A DNA stretch of 64,000 nucleotides from the NCBI RefSeq assembly GCF_014202995.1, contig NZ_JACHIA010000012.1, forward strand, positions 103,447-167,446, given 5' to 3'. Shown piece by piece: positions 17,351-25,863 of this stretch (position 1 is the stretch's first letter; each line of letters begins with the position of its first letter). The DNA is from Longimicrobium terrae (GTDB taxonomy: Bacteria > Gemmatimonadota > Gemmatimonadetes > Longimicrobiales > Longimicrobiaceae). Under the pieces are notes generated by a model that did no database searches, was not told the DNA's origin, and saw only the letters and a list, made by a program, of their open reading frames with translations. The translations under genes and the position numbers were made by a program.

Positions 17351-18331
17351 CTACCGCGCCCGCCGCCAGCGCTCCACGACGCCATCCGGATCGCGCTCCG
17401 CCGCGCCGATGCCGGCGAGGTAGGCCAGGTGGGCGCGGGCCTCCCGCAGCGCGTGCAGGAAGTTGTCCGGCGGCAGTTCGGGAAAGAGGCCGAGCGCAAC
17501 ATCGTACGCCGTCTTCGGTTCATCGAGCAGATCCAGCGTCTGCTCGTTGCGCTCGTCATGGTGCGCCAGCAGGACGTCAATCCGCTCCGCCAGGCCGGTG
17601 AACGGCTCGCCGTGGGACGGCAGAACGAGGTCCACCGGCAGCTCGCGCAGGCGGCGCAGCGAGGCCAGGTAGTCCGCCAGCGGGTTCTCGGCGTACAGAT
17701 CCGCGCCGATGTTGGGCGAAATGCGCGGCAGCACGTGATCGCCCGCGATCAGCAGCCGGCGCTCCGGATGATAGACCGTTACGTGCCCCGGCGAGTGCCC
17801 GGGCGTCAGAATCCACTCCCACCCGCCGCCGCCGGGCAGCGCCCCGCGGTCCCCGCGCAGCAGTTCATCCGGCGGATAATACTCGTACCGCTGGTGAATG
17901 CGGTCCGACGCGGCGAGCAGCGCATCCGCCAGCGGCGCCGGAATCCCGCCCGCGCGAAAGCTTTCGCCGACAAGAAACTTGTCGTCTGCCCATCCCTTTA
18001 CCCAGCGCTGCGCCAGCTCTTCTTCCCGCTCGTGGATGGAGAGCCGCGCCCCGCTCCATTCGCGCACCGGGCCCGCCAGGCCGTAGTGGTCGATGTGCGC
18101 GTGCGTCAGAACGACGTGCCGCAGCGACTCCGGCGTGACCCCGATGTCCGCCGCGCCCTGCCGCAGCGCTTCGCGAGCCGGTCGCGTGTCGATCCCCGTA
18201 TCCACCAGCACGTGCCCGTCATCCCCCTCCAGCACCCAGGCCGCCACCTCGCGCGGCGGAAAAGGAAGGGGAATGGACAGGCGGTGGAGCCCCGGCGCGA
18301 TCTCGCGCGCCGGGGCGTCGGCCGCGCTCAG
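17351..18331 (-). CDS. Metallo-beta-lactamase fold hydrolase, probable non-standard start
   Basis: The zinc motif HAHIDH, GHSPGH and AGDHVLPRISPNIGADLYAENPL mark an MBL-fold hydrolase of the glyoxalase-II/RNase-Z-like superfamily; substrate unknown. The first ordinary start codon in frame is GTG 18247, but it would cut the conserved first strand. Upstream codons still read APGLHRLSIPLPFPPREV, typical of the family N-terminus, with no ATG, GTG or TTG. I therefore propose a CTG start at 18331 overlapping the fadJ stop (CTGA), with CCGAGGA as ribosome-binding site. This gives 326 residues. If that is wrong, the CDS is 17351-18247 (298 residues). Co-transcription with fadJ suggests a thioester-related role, which is inference. 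Confidence 0.85.
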   Translation of the reverse strand: MSAADAPAREIAPGLHRLSIPLPFPPREVAAWVLEGDDGHVLVDTGIDTRPAREALRQGAADIGVTPESLRHVVLTHAHIDHYGLAGPVREWSGARLSIHEREEELAQRWVKGWADDKFLVGESFRAGGIPAPLADALLAASDRIHQRYEYYPPDELLRGDRGALPGGGGWEWILTPGHSPGHVTVYHPERRLLIAGDHVLPRISPNIGADLYAENPLADYLASLRRLRELPVDLVLPSHGEPFTGLAERIDVLLAHHDERNEQTLDLLDEPKTAYDVALGLFPELPPDNFLHALREARAHLAYLAGIGAAERDPDGVVERWRRAR

Positions 18332-20493
18332 GCGTCCTCGGGAAAGAAGAGCGTCTTGTCGCGCGCCATCTTTTCCAGCAGCGGCGCCGGGGCAAAGCGC
18401 GCCCCGAAGCGCTGCTCCAGCGCCCGCAGACGCTCCAGCACCCTGGCGGGACCGGTGCGGTCCACGAACCAGAACGGCCCGCCGCGGAACGGCGGAAAGC
18501 CGATGCCGAAGATGGCGCCCACGTCGCCGTCGCGCGCGCTGCGCAGCACGCCTTCTTCCAGCGTGCGGACCGCCTCGTTCACCATGATCAGCGCCAGCCG
18601 CTCCTGCAGTTCCTCATCGCCCAGCTCGCGGGCGGCGGGGTTGCCGATCACGCCGTACACGCTCTCGTCCGGCCCCGTCTTCTTGCCGTCATCGCCAAAG
18701 CGGTAGAAGCCCTTGCCGTTCTTGCGGCCCAGGCGCCCGTCCGCCACCAGGCGGTCCACGATGTCGCTGGGCTTCATGCGGTCGGCGAACGCCTCCGACA
18801 TGATCTTGCCCGCCTTCTGCGCCACGTCCAGCCCCACCTCGTCGTACAGCGTGATGGGGCCCACGGGAAAGCCCCACTCCGTCATCGCCTCGTCGATGGC
18901 CTCCATCCGCACGCCCTCCTGCAGCAGCAGCGCGGCCTCGGCCATGTAGGGCGCCAGGATGCGGTTGACGTAGAAGCCCGGCGAGTCGTTCACGATGATG
19001 GGCGTCTTGCCGATCTTCTTGGCGTAGCCGTGCGTCGTGGCCGTCACCCAGTCCGCCGTCCCCGCGTGGGTGATGATCTCCACGAGCGGCATCTTCTCCA
19101 CCGGGGAAAAGAAGTGCACGCCGATGACGTGATCCGGACGCGCGGACGCCTCCGCCAGCTTGGCGATGGGGATCGTGGACGTGTTGGATCCCAGCACGGT
19201 GCCCTCGCCCACCGCCGCCTCGATCTCCTGGATGACGCGGTGCTTGAGGGAAACTTCCTCGAACACGGCCTCCACGATCATCTGGCTGGCGTGAAAGCCC
19301 GTGTACTCCGTGGTGGGCTGCACGCGGTCCAGCAGCTTGGTGACCTCGAACTTGCGCAGCCGCTTGCGCTTGGCGCGCTTGCTGAGGCTTTCGCGCGCGG
19401 TGCGCAGCCCCTTGGCGGCGGCCTCGGGCTTCACGTCTTTCAGGCGCACGCGGATTCCCGCCTCGGCCGAGGTGGCGGCGATCCCCGCGCCCATGAAGCC
19501 CGCGCCCACGACGGCCACCTGGTCGATGTCGCGCGCCTTGGCGCCGCTGGTGAGCCCCGGATCGTTCTTGGCCGCGGTGCTGGTGAAAAAGACGTGCACC
19601 AGCGAGCGCGCCTCGGGCGTCACGGCCAGCTCGCCGAACGCCTTGGCCTCCAGCTCGAAGCCCTGGTCGATGTGCTTGTCCAGCCCGCGCTCCACTACCT
19701 GCAGCAGCCGCAGCGGCGCGGGGTAGAGGCCGTGCGTCTTTTCCATCACCCCCTGCCGCGCCTTGCTGAAGATCAGCCGGCGCATGGGGGCCAGACGCTC
19801 CAGCCGGTCGGGCGAGCCGGTGCTGCGGCCGGACTTCGGCGTCTTCTTGCGGTCCGCCAGCTCCATGGCCACGCGGCTGGCGACGGCGAGCAGGACCGGC
19901 GCGGGAACGACTTCGTCGATGATGCCGGCCTTCATGGCGCGGCGGCCGTCCAGCTGCTTGCCGGTGAGCATCAGGTCCAGCGCCGTGCGCAGCCCCACGA
20001 GGCGCGGCAGGCGCTGCGTGCCGCCCGCGCCGGGAACGATGCCCAGGTTCACTTCGGGCAGGCCCAGCTTGGTCTTGGGCGAGTCCGTGGCGATGCGGTA
20101 GGTGCAGGCGAGCGCCGTCTCCAGCCCGCCGCCCAGCGCGGCGCCGTCGATGGCCGCCACGACGGGGATGCGCAGCCGCTCCAGCCGGGTGAGCAGCGTC
20201 TGGCCGGCGCGGCTGGCGGCTTCGGCGTCGGCGGGGGTGTTGAAGTTCTTGAACTCTTCGATGTCGGCGCCGGCGATCCAGCTGCCGCGCTTGTCGGAGA
20301 TGAGCACCGCCGCGCGTACGCCGTCTTCGCCCGCGTCCAGCCGGTCGATGATCTCGCCCATCTCCTCGATGAGTCCGGCGGAGATGACGTTCACGGGCCG
20401 GGCGGGATCGTTCATCCGGATGACGGCGAGGCCGTCCTCGATCTCCATGTGGACCGCCGCCCGGGTGGCGGGCTCTTCCAGCATCGTTGCCAT
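18328..20493 (-). CDS. fadJ: Multifunctional fatty-acid oxidation protein: enoyl-CoA hydratase / 3-hydroxyacyl-CoA dehydrogenase
   Basis: 721 residues. Residues about 15-200 form the crotonase domain (WIAGADIEEF, DGAALGGGLETALACTYRIA, LPEVNLGIVPGAGGTQRLPRL). About 325-510 form the NAD-binding dehydrogenase domain (VAVVGAGFMGAGIA, GSNTSTIPI, GVHFFSPVEKMPLVEII). The C-terminal dehydrogenase domains follow (NDSPGFYVNRILAPYM, GFPVGPITLYDEVGLDV, GIGFPPFRGGPFWFVD). It catalyses two successive steps of beta-oxidation. GGAG lies six bases upstream of the ATG. The stop overlaps the proposed start of the MBL gene. FadB and FadJ cannot be separated by eye; the thiolase partner is not in this window. Confidence 0.96.
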   Translation of the reverse strand: MATMLEEPATRAAVHMEIEDGLAVIRMNDPARPVNVISAGLIEEMGEIIDRLDAGEDGVRAAVLISDKRGSWIAGADIEEFKNFNTPADAEAASRAGQTLLTRLERLRIPVVAAIDGAALGGGLETALACTYRIATDSPKTKLGLPEVNLGIVPGAGGTQRLPRLVGLRTALDLMLTGKQLDGRRAMKAGIIDEVVPAPVLLAVASRVAMELADRKKTPKSGRSTGSPDRLERLAPMRRLIFSKARQGVMEKTHGLYPAPLRLLQVVERGLDKHIDQGFELEAKAFGELAVTPEARSLVHVFFTSTAAKNDPGLTSGAKARDIDQVAVVGAGFMGAGIAATSAEAGIRVRLKDVKPEAAAKGLRTARESLSKRAKRKRLRKFEVTKLLDRVQPTTEYTGFHASQMIVEAVFEEVSLKHRVIQEIEAAVGEGTVLGSNTSTIPIAKLAEASARPDHVIGVHFFSPVEKMPLVEIITHAGTADWVTATTHGYAKKIGKTPIIVNDSPGFYVNRILAPYMAEAALLLQEGVRMEAIDEAMTEWGFPVGPITLYDEVGLDVAQKAGKIMSEAFADRMKPSDIVDRLVADGRLGRKNGKGFYRFGDDGKKTGPDESVYGVIGNPAARELGDEELQERLALIMVNEAVRTLEEGVLRSARDGDVGAIFGIGFPPFRGGPFWFVDRTGPARVLERLRALEQRFGARFAPAPLLEKMARDKTLFFPEDA

Positions 20494-20518
20494 CGCGCGC
20501 TCCTGAAGTGCGAGAAAA

Positions 20519-20575
20519 AAAGTGCGTCAGTGCTGAGTGCGTCAGTGCGGGAGGGGAAGTGCTCAGTTCCAAGTG
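20519..20575 (-). repeat. GCACTCACGCACTC-type short repeat, inverted copy
   Basis: Read on the minus strand it is a run of CACTTCCCCTCCCGCACTG and ACGCACTCAGCACTGACGCA units, matching 4930-4980 and 16708-16777. It begins about 25 bp upstream of the fadJ ATG. Confidence 0.55.
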
Positions 20576-20717
20576 CCCCAGCCGTCATGCAAGGCTCGCG
20601 GGCGGCCCCCACCCGGGCCGGCACCACCGGCCCACCCTCCCCCAAAAAAGACTGGGGGAGGGTTGGGGGCGGCGGCGGTCCCGGTGCGGGCGCGCGGTTC
20701 ATCCCCGCCGCGCGATC

Positions 20718-20993
20718 CCTGAGCGAATGAATCCGCCGCTCAAACAGCGGGAACCCCCGACACGGCGCGATTCGCGCGCCGTTCGGGGCTTTAACCGCCC
20801 ACTCACGCCAGAGTCCCCGGTGTGAATTCTCCCCTCTCCGTGCGTCTGTTTGCACGGGGAGGGGCCGGAGGAGGGGCCCGAAGCCGGCCCGGGCACCGCA
20901 TCGTCCGATCCGCACGAATCTGCCGTGTGCTCCCTCTCCCACATCCGTTCGTGGGAGAGGGTCGTCGTGCGCAGCACGCGGGGTGAGGGCCCC
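20718..20993 (+). repeat. Composite dispersed element, copy 2 of 3
   Basis: Left part 20718-20800 (GAGCGAATGAATCCGCCGC, AACCCCCGACAC, GTTCGGGGCTTTAACCG) and right part 20925-20993 (GTGTGCTCCCTCTCCCAC hairpin, then GCGCAGCACGCGGGGTGAGG). A second repeat type (CCCCTCTCCGTGCG...TTTGCACGGGGAGGGG, 20830-20879) is inserted between the parts; its relative is at 30843-30893. The gap 20494-21074 contains no supported gene. Confidence 0.8.
20830..20879 (+). repeat. CCCCTCTCCGTGCG hairpin repeat, copy 1 of 2
   Basis: CCCCTCTCCGTGC and GCACGGGGAGGGG form an imperfect inverted repeat around GTCTGTTT, followed by CCGGAGGAGGGGCCC. It closely matches 30843-30893. Confidence 0.65.
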
Positions 20994-21074
20994 AGCCGGC
21001 GGCCGCTCCAACCCTTCATCCCGGCGGATGTTCTTCCCCACCCGCCCGCTCCGCGCTGGCTCCCCGTTCGGACG

Positions 21075-21854
21075 TTACGCCGTCATCCCACCATCCACCG
21101 CCAGCACCTGCCCCGTCACGTATCCCGCCGCGGGGGACAGCAGGAACAGCGCCGCGCCCAGCAGTTCATCCTCCCCGCCCACGCGGCCCAGCGGAACGAT
21201 GCGGGCCAGCGCCTTCTCCGCGCCGTCCAGCACCTTGTCCGTCATCGCCGTGCGAAAGAAGCCGGGCGCCAGCACATTCACGCGAATCCCGTGGCGCGCC
21301 CACTTCACCGCGAGGTCGCGGGTGAGCGCGATGACGGCGCCCTTGCTGGCGCTGTAGCCGGCCGCGTCCAGGATCTCCGGCGCGCTCCCCTTGAGTCCGG
21401 AAACGGAGGCGATGTTCAGGATGGCGCCGGGCGCGCCCCGCGCAATCAGCCGCGACGCGATTTCGCGCGAGCACAGAAAGGTGCCGGTCGCGTTCACGTC
21501 CATCACCTTGCGCCACGCGTCCAGCGGCATCCGCTCCGCCGGCGCACCCCAGCTCGTTCCGCTGTTGTTGATCAGCAGATCCACCGGCCCCAGCGCCGCC
21601 TCCACCTCGTCGAACGCGGCGCGAACCTCGTCCTCCGCCGATACGTCCAGCCGCAGCGCCAGCGTGCGCACGCCGTGCTCCTCCGCCAGTTCGCGGGCGA
21701 CGTCCGCGCACGCGTCCCGCTTGCGAGAGGCGAGCGCGACGGACGCTCCCGCCTGCGCCAGCCCGCGCGCCATCTGCTCGCCCAGCCCGCGCCCGCCCCC
21801 GGTCACCAGCGCCACGCTTCCGGACAGATCGAACAGCTCGCGGACGGTTCGCAT
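21075..21854 (-). CDS. Short-chain dehydrogenase/reductase (SDR)
   Basis: 259 residues from ATG 21854, with GGAG six bases upstream. Classical SDR pattern: cofactor site TGGGRGLGEQMA near 15-26, NNSG near 93-96, catalytic Ser in IASVSG, and YSASK with the Tyr-Lys pair near 162-166. The C-terminal GGMTA matches FabG-like members. Soluble NAD(P)-dependent oxidoreductase; the arginine in GGGRGLG and the LASRKRD acidic/basic end of strand 2 do not settle the cofactor. It is the last of a minus-strand run with the membrane protein and the PabBC fusion, but a shared function is not evident. Confidence 0.93.
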   Translation of the reverse strand: MRTVRELFDLSGSVALVTGGGRGLGEQMARGLAQAGASVALASRKRDACADVARELAEEHGVRTLALRLDVSAEDEVRAAFDEVEAALGPVDLLINNSGTSWGAPAERMPLDAWRKVMDVNATGTFLCSREIASRLIARGAPGAILNIASVSGLKGSAPEILDAAGYSASKGAVIALTRDLAVKWARHGIRVNVLAPGFFRTAMTDKVLDGAEKALARIVPLGRVGGEDELLGAALFLLSPAAGYVTGQVLAVDGGMTA

Positions 21855-21946
21855 GCGCGCTCCTGATGACGGGTGCCGGGGGTGGCCGGCGCTCAATCTA
21901 CGCGCCGCCAAAACCCGCGCAAATGCTGGAAAAAACTGAGCGCGGC

Positions 21947-23014
21947 TCACCTCCCCGCCGGTGCGGGTTCCGGCCGCGCGGGCGCCTGCCGGTGCAGCGA
22001 CCCGGCCATGGCGGCATACGGAACGATGAGGATGGCCAGCAGGAGCGCGAAGTTGACCGCCGCGAACGCGGTGCGCAGCCCCATCCTGCGGTGGAACGCG
22101 ATCGGCGGGCGGTACGCGGTGCCCGGTCCTTCCAGCAGAAACACGACGAGCGCGGCGTGAATGGGCGTGTGGCCAATCACCTCTACCTTGCCGAACACCA
22201 GCGTGGTTGTGAAAAAGACGAGGGTGATGACCAGCGCCAGCGGCCGCTGCAGCAGGTTGATGATCAGCAGGTAGCCCAGGCTGAACTCCACGAACGCGGC
22301 GCCCAGCAGAAAAAAGCGCAGGTCAAAGCCCAGCGCGAGCTGCGGATGCTCGTTCAGAACGTGGAGCGCCCACTGCGGATAGATCACCTTCTCCAGCGCG
22401 ACCCAGCAGAGGGAAAAGCCGACGGTCGCGTACAGCGCGGGGATGCCGGTGCCGCGCAGCCGCTCACCCTTGGCGCCGCTGGTGAGCAGATACCACCCGG
22501 CCCCGGCGTACAGCAGGTAATCCAGCATGTGAAAGACGCCGAAGCGCCCCAGGCCGATCAGGTACAGCAGGATGAGCCCCGCGCCCGCCGCCGGCACCGT
22601 CCGCGCGAAGAGCAGCAGGAACGCGCAGGCGAACTGGAACCAGCCGATCCATCCCGCCGCTGCCCGGAGTTCAGGCGCCAGCAGCGCATCCGCCTGCCAC
22701 GACAGCAGCAGCGCCGCGCCCACGCCGATGCGCATCACCAGCACGGAATCGCCGCGCCGCGCGGCCAGCCAGTCGTTCACGCGGCGGTAGGCGGGGACCT
22801 TCTCCAGCCGCTGGTCCACAAAGACGAGCGCCGCGATCACCGCCATGCTCAGCACGGCGAGCCCGATGAAGAGCGGCCCCACGGCCTGCGCCAGCGTGCG
22901 CGGCTCGTCGCCGAAGCTGAATTCCGTGAACCACTTCACGTGCGCCATCGCCGGCCGGGGAACGAGCATCCCCGCCGCGACGGCCGCCGACATCCAGCGC
23001 CTTCCCCGCTTCAT
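21947..23014 (-). CDS. Unrecognised polytopic membrane protein
   Basis: 355 residues. I use the ATG at 23014 (MKRGRRW) because GGGAGG sits six bases upstream; the ATG at 23020 overlaps that site. The N-terminus looks like a signal peptide ending PAMA before HVKWFTEFSFGDEP. About eight hydrophobic helices follow, with the conserved-looking stretch TTLVFGKVEVIGHTPIHAALVVFLLEGPG near 265-295. The helix pattern is reminiscent of DoxX-type proteins, but I cannot assign a family. It is flanked by the SDR (92 bp downstream) and the PabBC fusion (51 bp upstream) on the same strand. Confidence 0.8.
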   Translation of the reverse strand: MKRGRRWMSAAVAAGMLVPRPAMAHVKWFTEFSFGDEPRTLAQAVGPLFIGLAVLSMAVIAALVFVDQRLEKVPAYRRVNDWLAARRGDSVLVMRIGVGAALLLSWQADALLAPELRAAAGWIGWFQFACAFLLLFARTVPAAGAGLILLYLIGLGRFGVFHMLDYLLYAGAGWYLLTSGAKGERLRGTGIPALYATVGFSLCWVALEKVIYPQWALHVLNEHPQLALGFDLRFFLLGAAFVEFSLGYLLIINLLQRPLALVITLVFFTTTLVFGKVEVIGHTPIHAALVVFLLEGPGTAYRPPIAFHRRMGLRTAFAAVNFALLLAILIVPYAAMAGSLHRQAPARPEPAPAGR

Positions 23015-23065
23015 CTGCATCCTCCCGGTGAGGTGTCGCGGTGGGCCGCCGCACGCCCCGCGCCA

Positions 23066-24865
23066 TCAGTCGATCAGGATCGCTTTGCGCCAGCGGCGGA
23101 CGGAGTTGATCAGCCACAGTTCGTCCGCTGCGCGCAGGTCGGCGGGGTGGAGGACGCGCTCGCGGATCTCGCCCGTGCGCAGCAGTTCCGCGCGCAGCAC
23201 GCCGGGGAGCACGCCGCAGTCCAGCGGCGGCGTCCACAGCACGCCGCCGATCCGCGCGACCAGGTTGGCGATGGTGGATTCGGTGACTTCGCCGCGCTCG
23301 TTGATCAGCAGCACGTCGTCCGCGTCCGGGCGGGCGGCGGCCCGGCACTCGTACGCCGCGCGATGCGTGGTCTTGTGAAAGAGCATGGGATCGCGATGGT
23401 CCACCGGATCGGCGGAGATCGCGACGCGCACCGGTTCCGGCAGCGGGGCGAGCGGCGTGGCGGTGATGGAGGGATGGCCGGATCGGTCGATGGTCAGCCG
23501 GACGCGCATCCGTTCATCCCCAAAGCCGCCAGCAGCGGACTGGAGCGCGCCCGCCACCGCCGCACGGTCGAACGCGTAGCCGAAGTACGCGGCCGAAGCG
23601 GCGATCCGATCCAGATGGCCATCCAGAAGCAGCCATCCGCAGTCCGGCTCCCAGAGCAGCGTCTCCAGCAGGTCGAAGCGCACCGGCATGCGGCGCGTAA
23701 ACTCCGCCTTGTCCAGACACTCCTGGTATTCCGCGCCCGCATCGGAGTCGTAGGTGACGCCGCTGCCCACGCCCAGCTCCGCCGTCCCCGCGCCATGATC
23801 CAGAAGCAGCGTGCGGATGGCGACGCTGAACACCGCCTCGTTTGGCGACACGAAGCCGATGGCGCCGCAGTACACGCCGCGCGGCTCGTCCTCCGCCCCG
23901 GCGATGATCTCCATCGTCCGCACCTTGGGCGCGCCCGTTACCGACCCGCAGGGAAAGAGCGCGCGAAAAATCTCCACCAGCCCCACATCCGGGCGCAGGC
24001 GCGAACGGATCGTCGACGTAAGTTGATGGACGGTCTCGTATCGCTCCGCCGCGAACATCCGCTCCACCCGCACGCTGCCGAACTCGCTGACACGGCCGGC
24101 ATCGTTCCGCAGCAGGTCCACGATCATCAGGTTTTCGGCGCGGTCCTTGGCGGATGCGGCCAGCTCCGCGGCCAGGGCGGCGTCCTCCGCGGGAAAGCGG
24201 CCGCGGGGGCGCGTGCCCTTCATGGGCCGAAGCTCCAGCTCACCGCCGCTGGCGCGAAAAAAGAGTTCGGGGGACGCGGACAGGATGGAGACGGGGCCCA
24301 GCCGCAGGTGCGCGCAGTAGCCCGAGCACTGCGCCAGGCACAGCCGCGCGTACAGTGCGTCCGCGTCGCCGCGGAAGGTGGCACCCAGCCGCGTGGTGAA
24401 GTTCACCTGGTAGCTGTCGCCCGCGGCGATCAGGGCGCGGATCTGCTCGATCCGGCCGCGATACTCCGCCTCGCCGATGCGCATGCGCCACGCGCCGAGT
24501 TCCGCCGCCGCGCCGTCCTCGAACGACGGTGCAACCTCCTCGCGCGTCTGGAAGATGGCGAACCATGCGAGGGGAAGGCGCGGGTCGGGCGGGCGGGTGG
24601 CGAGGGCGGGGTCGAAGGCGGGCGCGGCCTCGTACGCCACGTATCCCGCCGCATGCAGGCCATCGCGCGCGGCGCGCTGCACGGCGGCCAGCACGGGCAC
24701 CACGTCCGCGAGCGTGTCCGCGCGAAGAACGGTCAGCAGCCCGCGAAAGCGGAACGAGCGTGCCGCGCCGGGGCCGCCGGGCGCGTCGAATCGCGCGGAA
24801 ACGGGCTCCGTGCCCGCCGCCGCGCCATGAAGGTCATCCACAAATCCCGCCCGCTCTTCGCGCAA
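23066..24865 (-). CDS. pabB: Aminodeoxychorismate synthase component I fused to aminodeoxychorismate lyase
   Basis: 599 residues. The first about 380 residues are PabB-like, converting chorismate plus ammonia to aminodeoxychorismate: GDSYQVNFTTRL, SPELFFR, RPMKGTRPRGR, DLLRNDAGRVS, GSVTGAPKVRTMEII and YCGAIGFVSP. From about 395 it continues as a PLP-dependent aminotransferase-IV domain (PabC-like lyase), with FHKTTHRAAYE carrying the probable PLP lysine and LLINERGEVTESTIANL. Together they would make p-aminobenzoate for folate. The glutaminase PabA is not in this window. The start is uncertain: TTG 24865 has GAGG upstream, and GTG 24841 is an alternative. Confidence 0.93.
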   Translation of the reverse strand: MREERAGFVDDLHGAAAGTEPVSARFDAPGGPGAARSFRFRGLLTVLRADTLADVVPVLAAVQRAARDGLHAAGYVAYEAAPAFDPALATRPPDPRLPLAWFAIFQTREEVAPSFEDGAAAELGAWRMRIGEAEYRGRIEQIRALIAAGDSYQVNFTTRLGATFRGDADALYARLCLAQCSGYCAHLRLGPVSILSASPELFFRASGGELELRPMKGTRPRGRFPAEDAALAAELAASAKDRAENLMIVDLLRNDAGRVSEFGSVRVERMFAAERYETVHQLTSTIRSRLRPDVGLVEIFRALFPCGSVTGAPKVRTMEIIAGAEDEPRGVYCGAIGFVSPNEAVFSVAIRTLLLDHGAGTAELGVGSGVTYDSDAGAEYQECLDKAEFTRRMPVRFDLLETLLWEPDCGWLLLDGHLDRIAASAAYFGYAFDRAAVAGALQSAAGGFGDERMRVRLTIDRSGHPSITATPLAPLPEPVRVAISADPVDHRDPMLFHKTTHRAAYECRAAARPDADDVLLINERGEVTESTIANLVARIGGVLWTPPLDCGVLPGVLRAELLRTGEIRERVLHPADLRAADELWLINSVRRWRKAILID

Positions 24866-24933
24866 TCCGCCTCGGCCGCCGTAGTGGGGAACGCGGCAAG
24901 ATCAGCGCGGAGCGGGCGCCCGCGCAACGCCCG

Positions 24934-25227
24934 CTACACGCCCGTGGAATCCGGGAGCTCATCCGCGGCGGACTTCTCCGTGCGCGGCACCACGGGGACC
25001 GCGGTCTCGCACAGACGCCACAGCTGCTCGTCCGTTTCCTCGTGCCACATGGGCGGGCGGGGATACAGGCGTCTTTTTTCGCCATCGGTGGCAAAGCACA
25101 GCCAGCCGTCCACCATCTCCTGGGGGAGGTGCGAGCCGGACCCGCGCGGGTCCGTCATCTCTTCGGGAACCACTTCCCACACATTCCACTCGGAGCCATC
25201 CGGGGCGCCGAAATTCCGTACTGCCAT
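24934..25227 (-). CDS. Hypothetical protein, small Trp-rich
   Basis: 97 residues from ATG 25227. It reads MAVRNFGAPDGSEWNVWEVVPEE, then QEMVDGWLCFATDGEKRRLYPRPPMWHEETDEQLWRLCETAVPV. No signal peptide or membrane helix. Codon use matches its neighbours (third positions nearly all G/C), which supports a real gene. The compact Trp/Pro-rich sequence looks like a small soluble domain, but I do not recognise the family. It lies 68 bp upstream of the PabBC fusion on the same strand and could be its operon partner. Confidence 0.7.
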   Translation of the reverse strand: MAVRNFGAPDGSEWNVWEVVPEEMTDPRGSGSHLPQEMVDGWLCFATDGEKRRLYPRPPMWHEETDEQLWRLCETAVPVVPRTEKSAADELPDSTGV

Positions 25228-25545
25228 TCTAAGTGTGCCTCGTGCATGAGTTTGCGCTGCGCACGCGGACTGCAAGCTACGCGCCACCGGGCACACCAGC
25301 AGGTTTTCACCCGCCGCTGCTACATACCCGGGCACGCCGCCCTCCAGCCCGGAACCAGACCGCACCCTGACAACAAGACTCTGGACGCCGCACCTAAAGC
25401 GCCGCATCTTGCGATTGGGACGGAGCGCCGGCCGGGTACGGGATTACAGTCCTGAACCGTGCCTCCGCCGCAAATCACAAGCCTGTAATTTCGCACGCCC
25501 GGAGTACCGCGCCTTATACGCCGTGCCATTGAAAGAGAGGGGCCC
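25228..25545. other. Intergenic region between divergent small genes
   Basis: 318 bp between the Trp-rich hypothetical (minus strand) and the RiPP-like peptide gene (plus strand). It must hold both promoters. A possible -10 box TTATAC is at 25514-25519 with a poor -35 (TCGCAC at 25491). No repeat family seen elsewhere in the window occurs here. Confidence 0.4.
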
Positions 25546-25722
25546 GTGAACAAGCTGAAGCTGAGCATGGAATCGCTCAAGGTAGAGACGTTCGAGGCAG
25601 TGCCGGTGCCGGAGCAGCGCGGGACGGTGCCGGGCAACGAGGTGATGGTCTCCTTCCCCAACACCTGCGCCGACACGGAGTGCGGCAGGTCGTTCTGCGT
25701 GTCGTCGCCCTGCGCGTGCTGA
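25546..25722 (+). CDS. Small Cys-rich peptide, putative RiPP (lanthipeptide-like) precursor
   Basis: 58 residues from GTG 25546 with GAGAGG five bases upstream. The N-terminal leader-like half (MNKLKLSMESLKVETFEAV) has the K-L-K-L...L-x-V-E-x-F-E pattern of leaders of pinensin-type and other Bacteroidota/Gemmatimonadota class I lanthipeptides. After a PGNEV stretch comes a C-terminal core with five Cys (43, 48, 53, 58 and one at 56 or nearby) and several Ser/Thr, ending SSPCAC. It stands alone: no LanB/LanC-type enzyme, protease or ABC transporter is in this window. Third codon positions are nearly all G/C, and a perfect terminator follows 71 bp later. Assignment rests on leader resemblance and composition only. 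Confidence 0.68.
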   Translation: MNKLKLSMESLKVETFEAVPVPEQRGTVPGNEVMVSFPNTCADTECGRSFCVSSPCAC

Positions 25723-25793
25723 AGCGCGGATAGCACAGGGCGGCTCCCGCGCACCCTCACCGGCGCGGGCCTCCGGCGCGGGACGCCGCCCAA

Positions 25794-25840
25794 CAGAGCG
25801 GGGCCGGATCACCAGATCCGGCCCCGCTCTGTCCTATTCC
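25794..25840 (+). terminator. Terminator after the Cys-rich peptide gene
   Basis: Perfect 17-bp stem CAGAGCGGGGCCGGATC / GATCCGGCCCCGCTCTG with loop ACCA, followed by TCCTATTCCCTATT. It serves the peptide gene and may also stop the convergent aspartase transcript. Confidence 0.75.
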
Positions 25841-25863
25841 CTATTCCCTATTCCCCATTCCCT

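Noticed and set aside
21866-25249. 1127-codon plus-strand frame
   Set aside because: Shadow of the membrane protein and PabBC genes on the minus strand; composition is Arg/His/Gln-rich without any domain.
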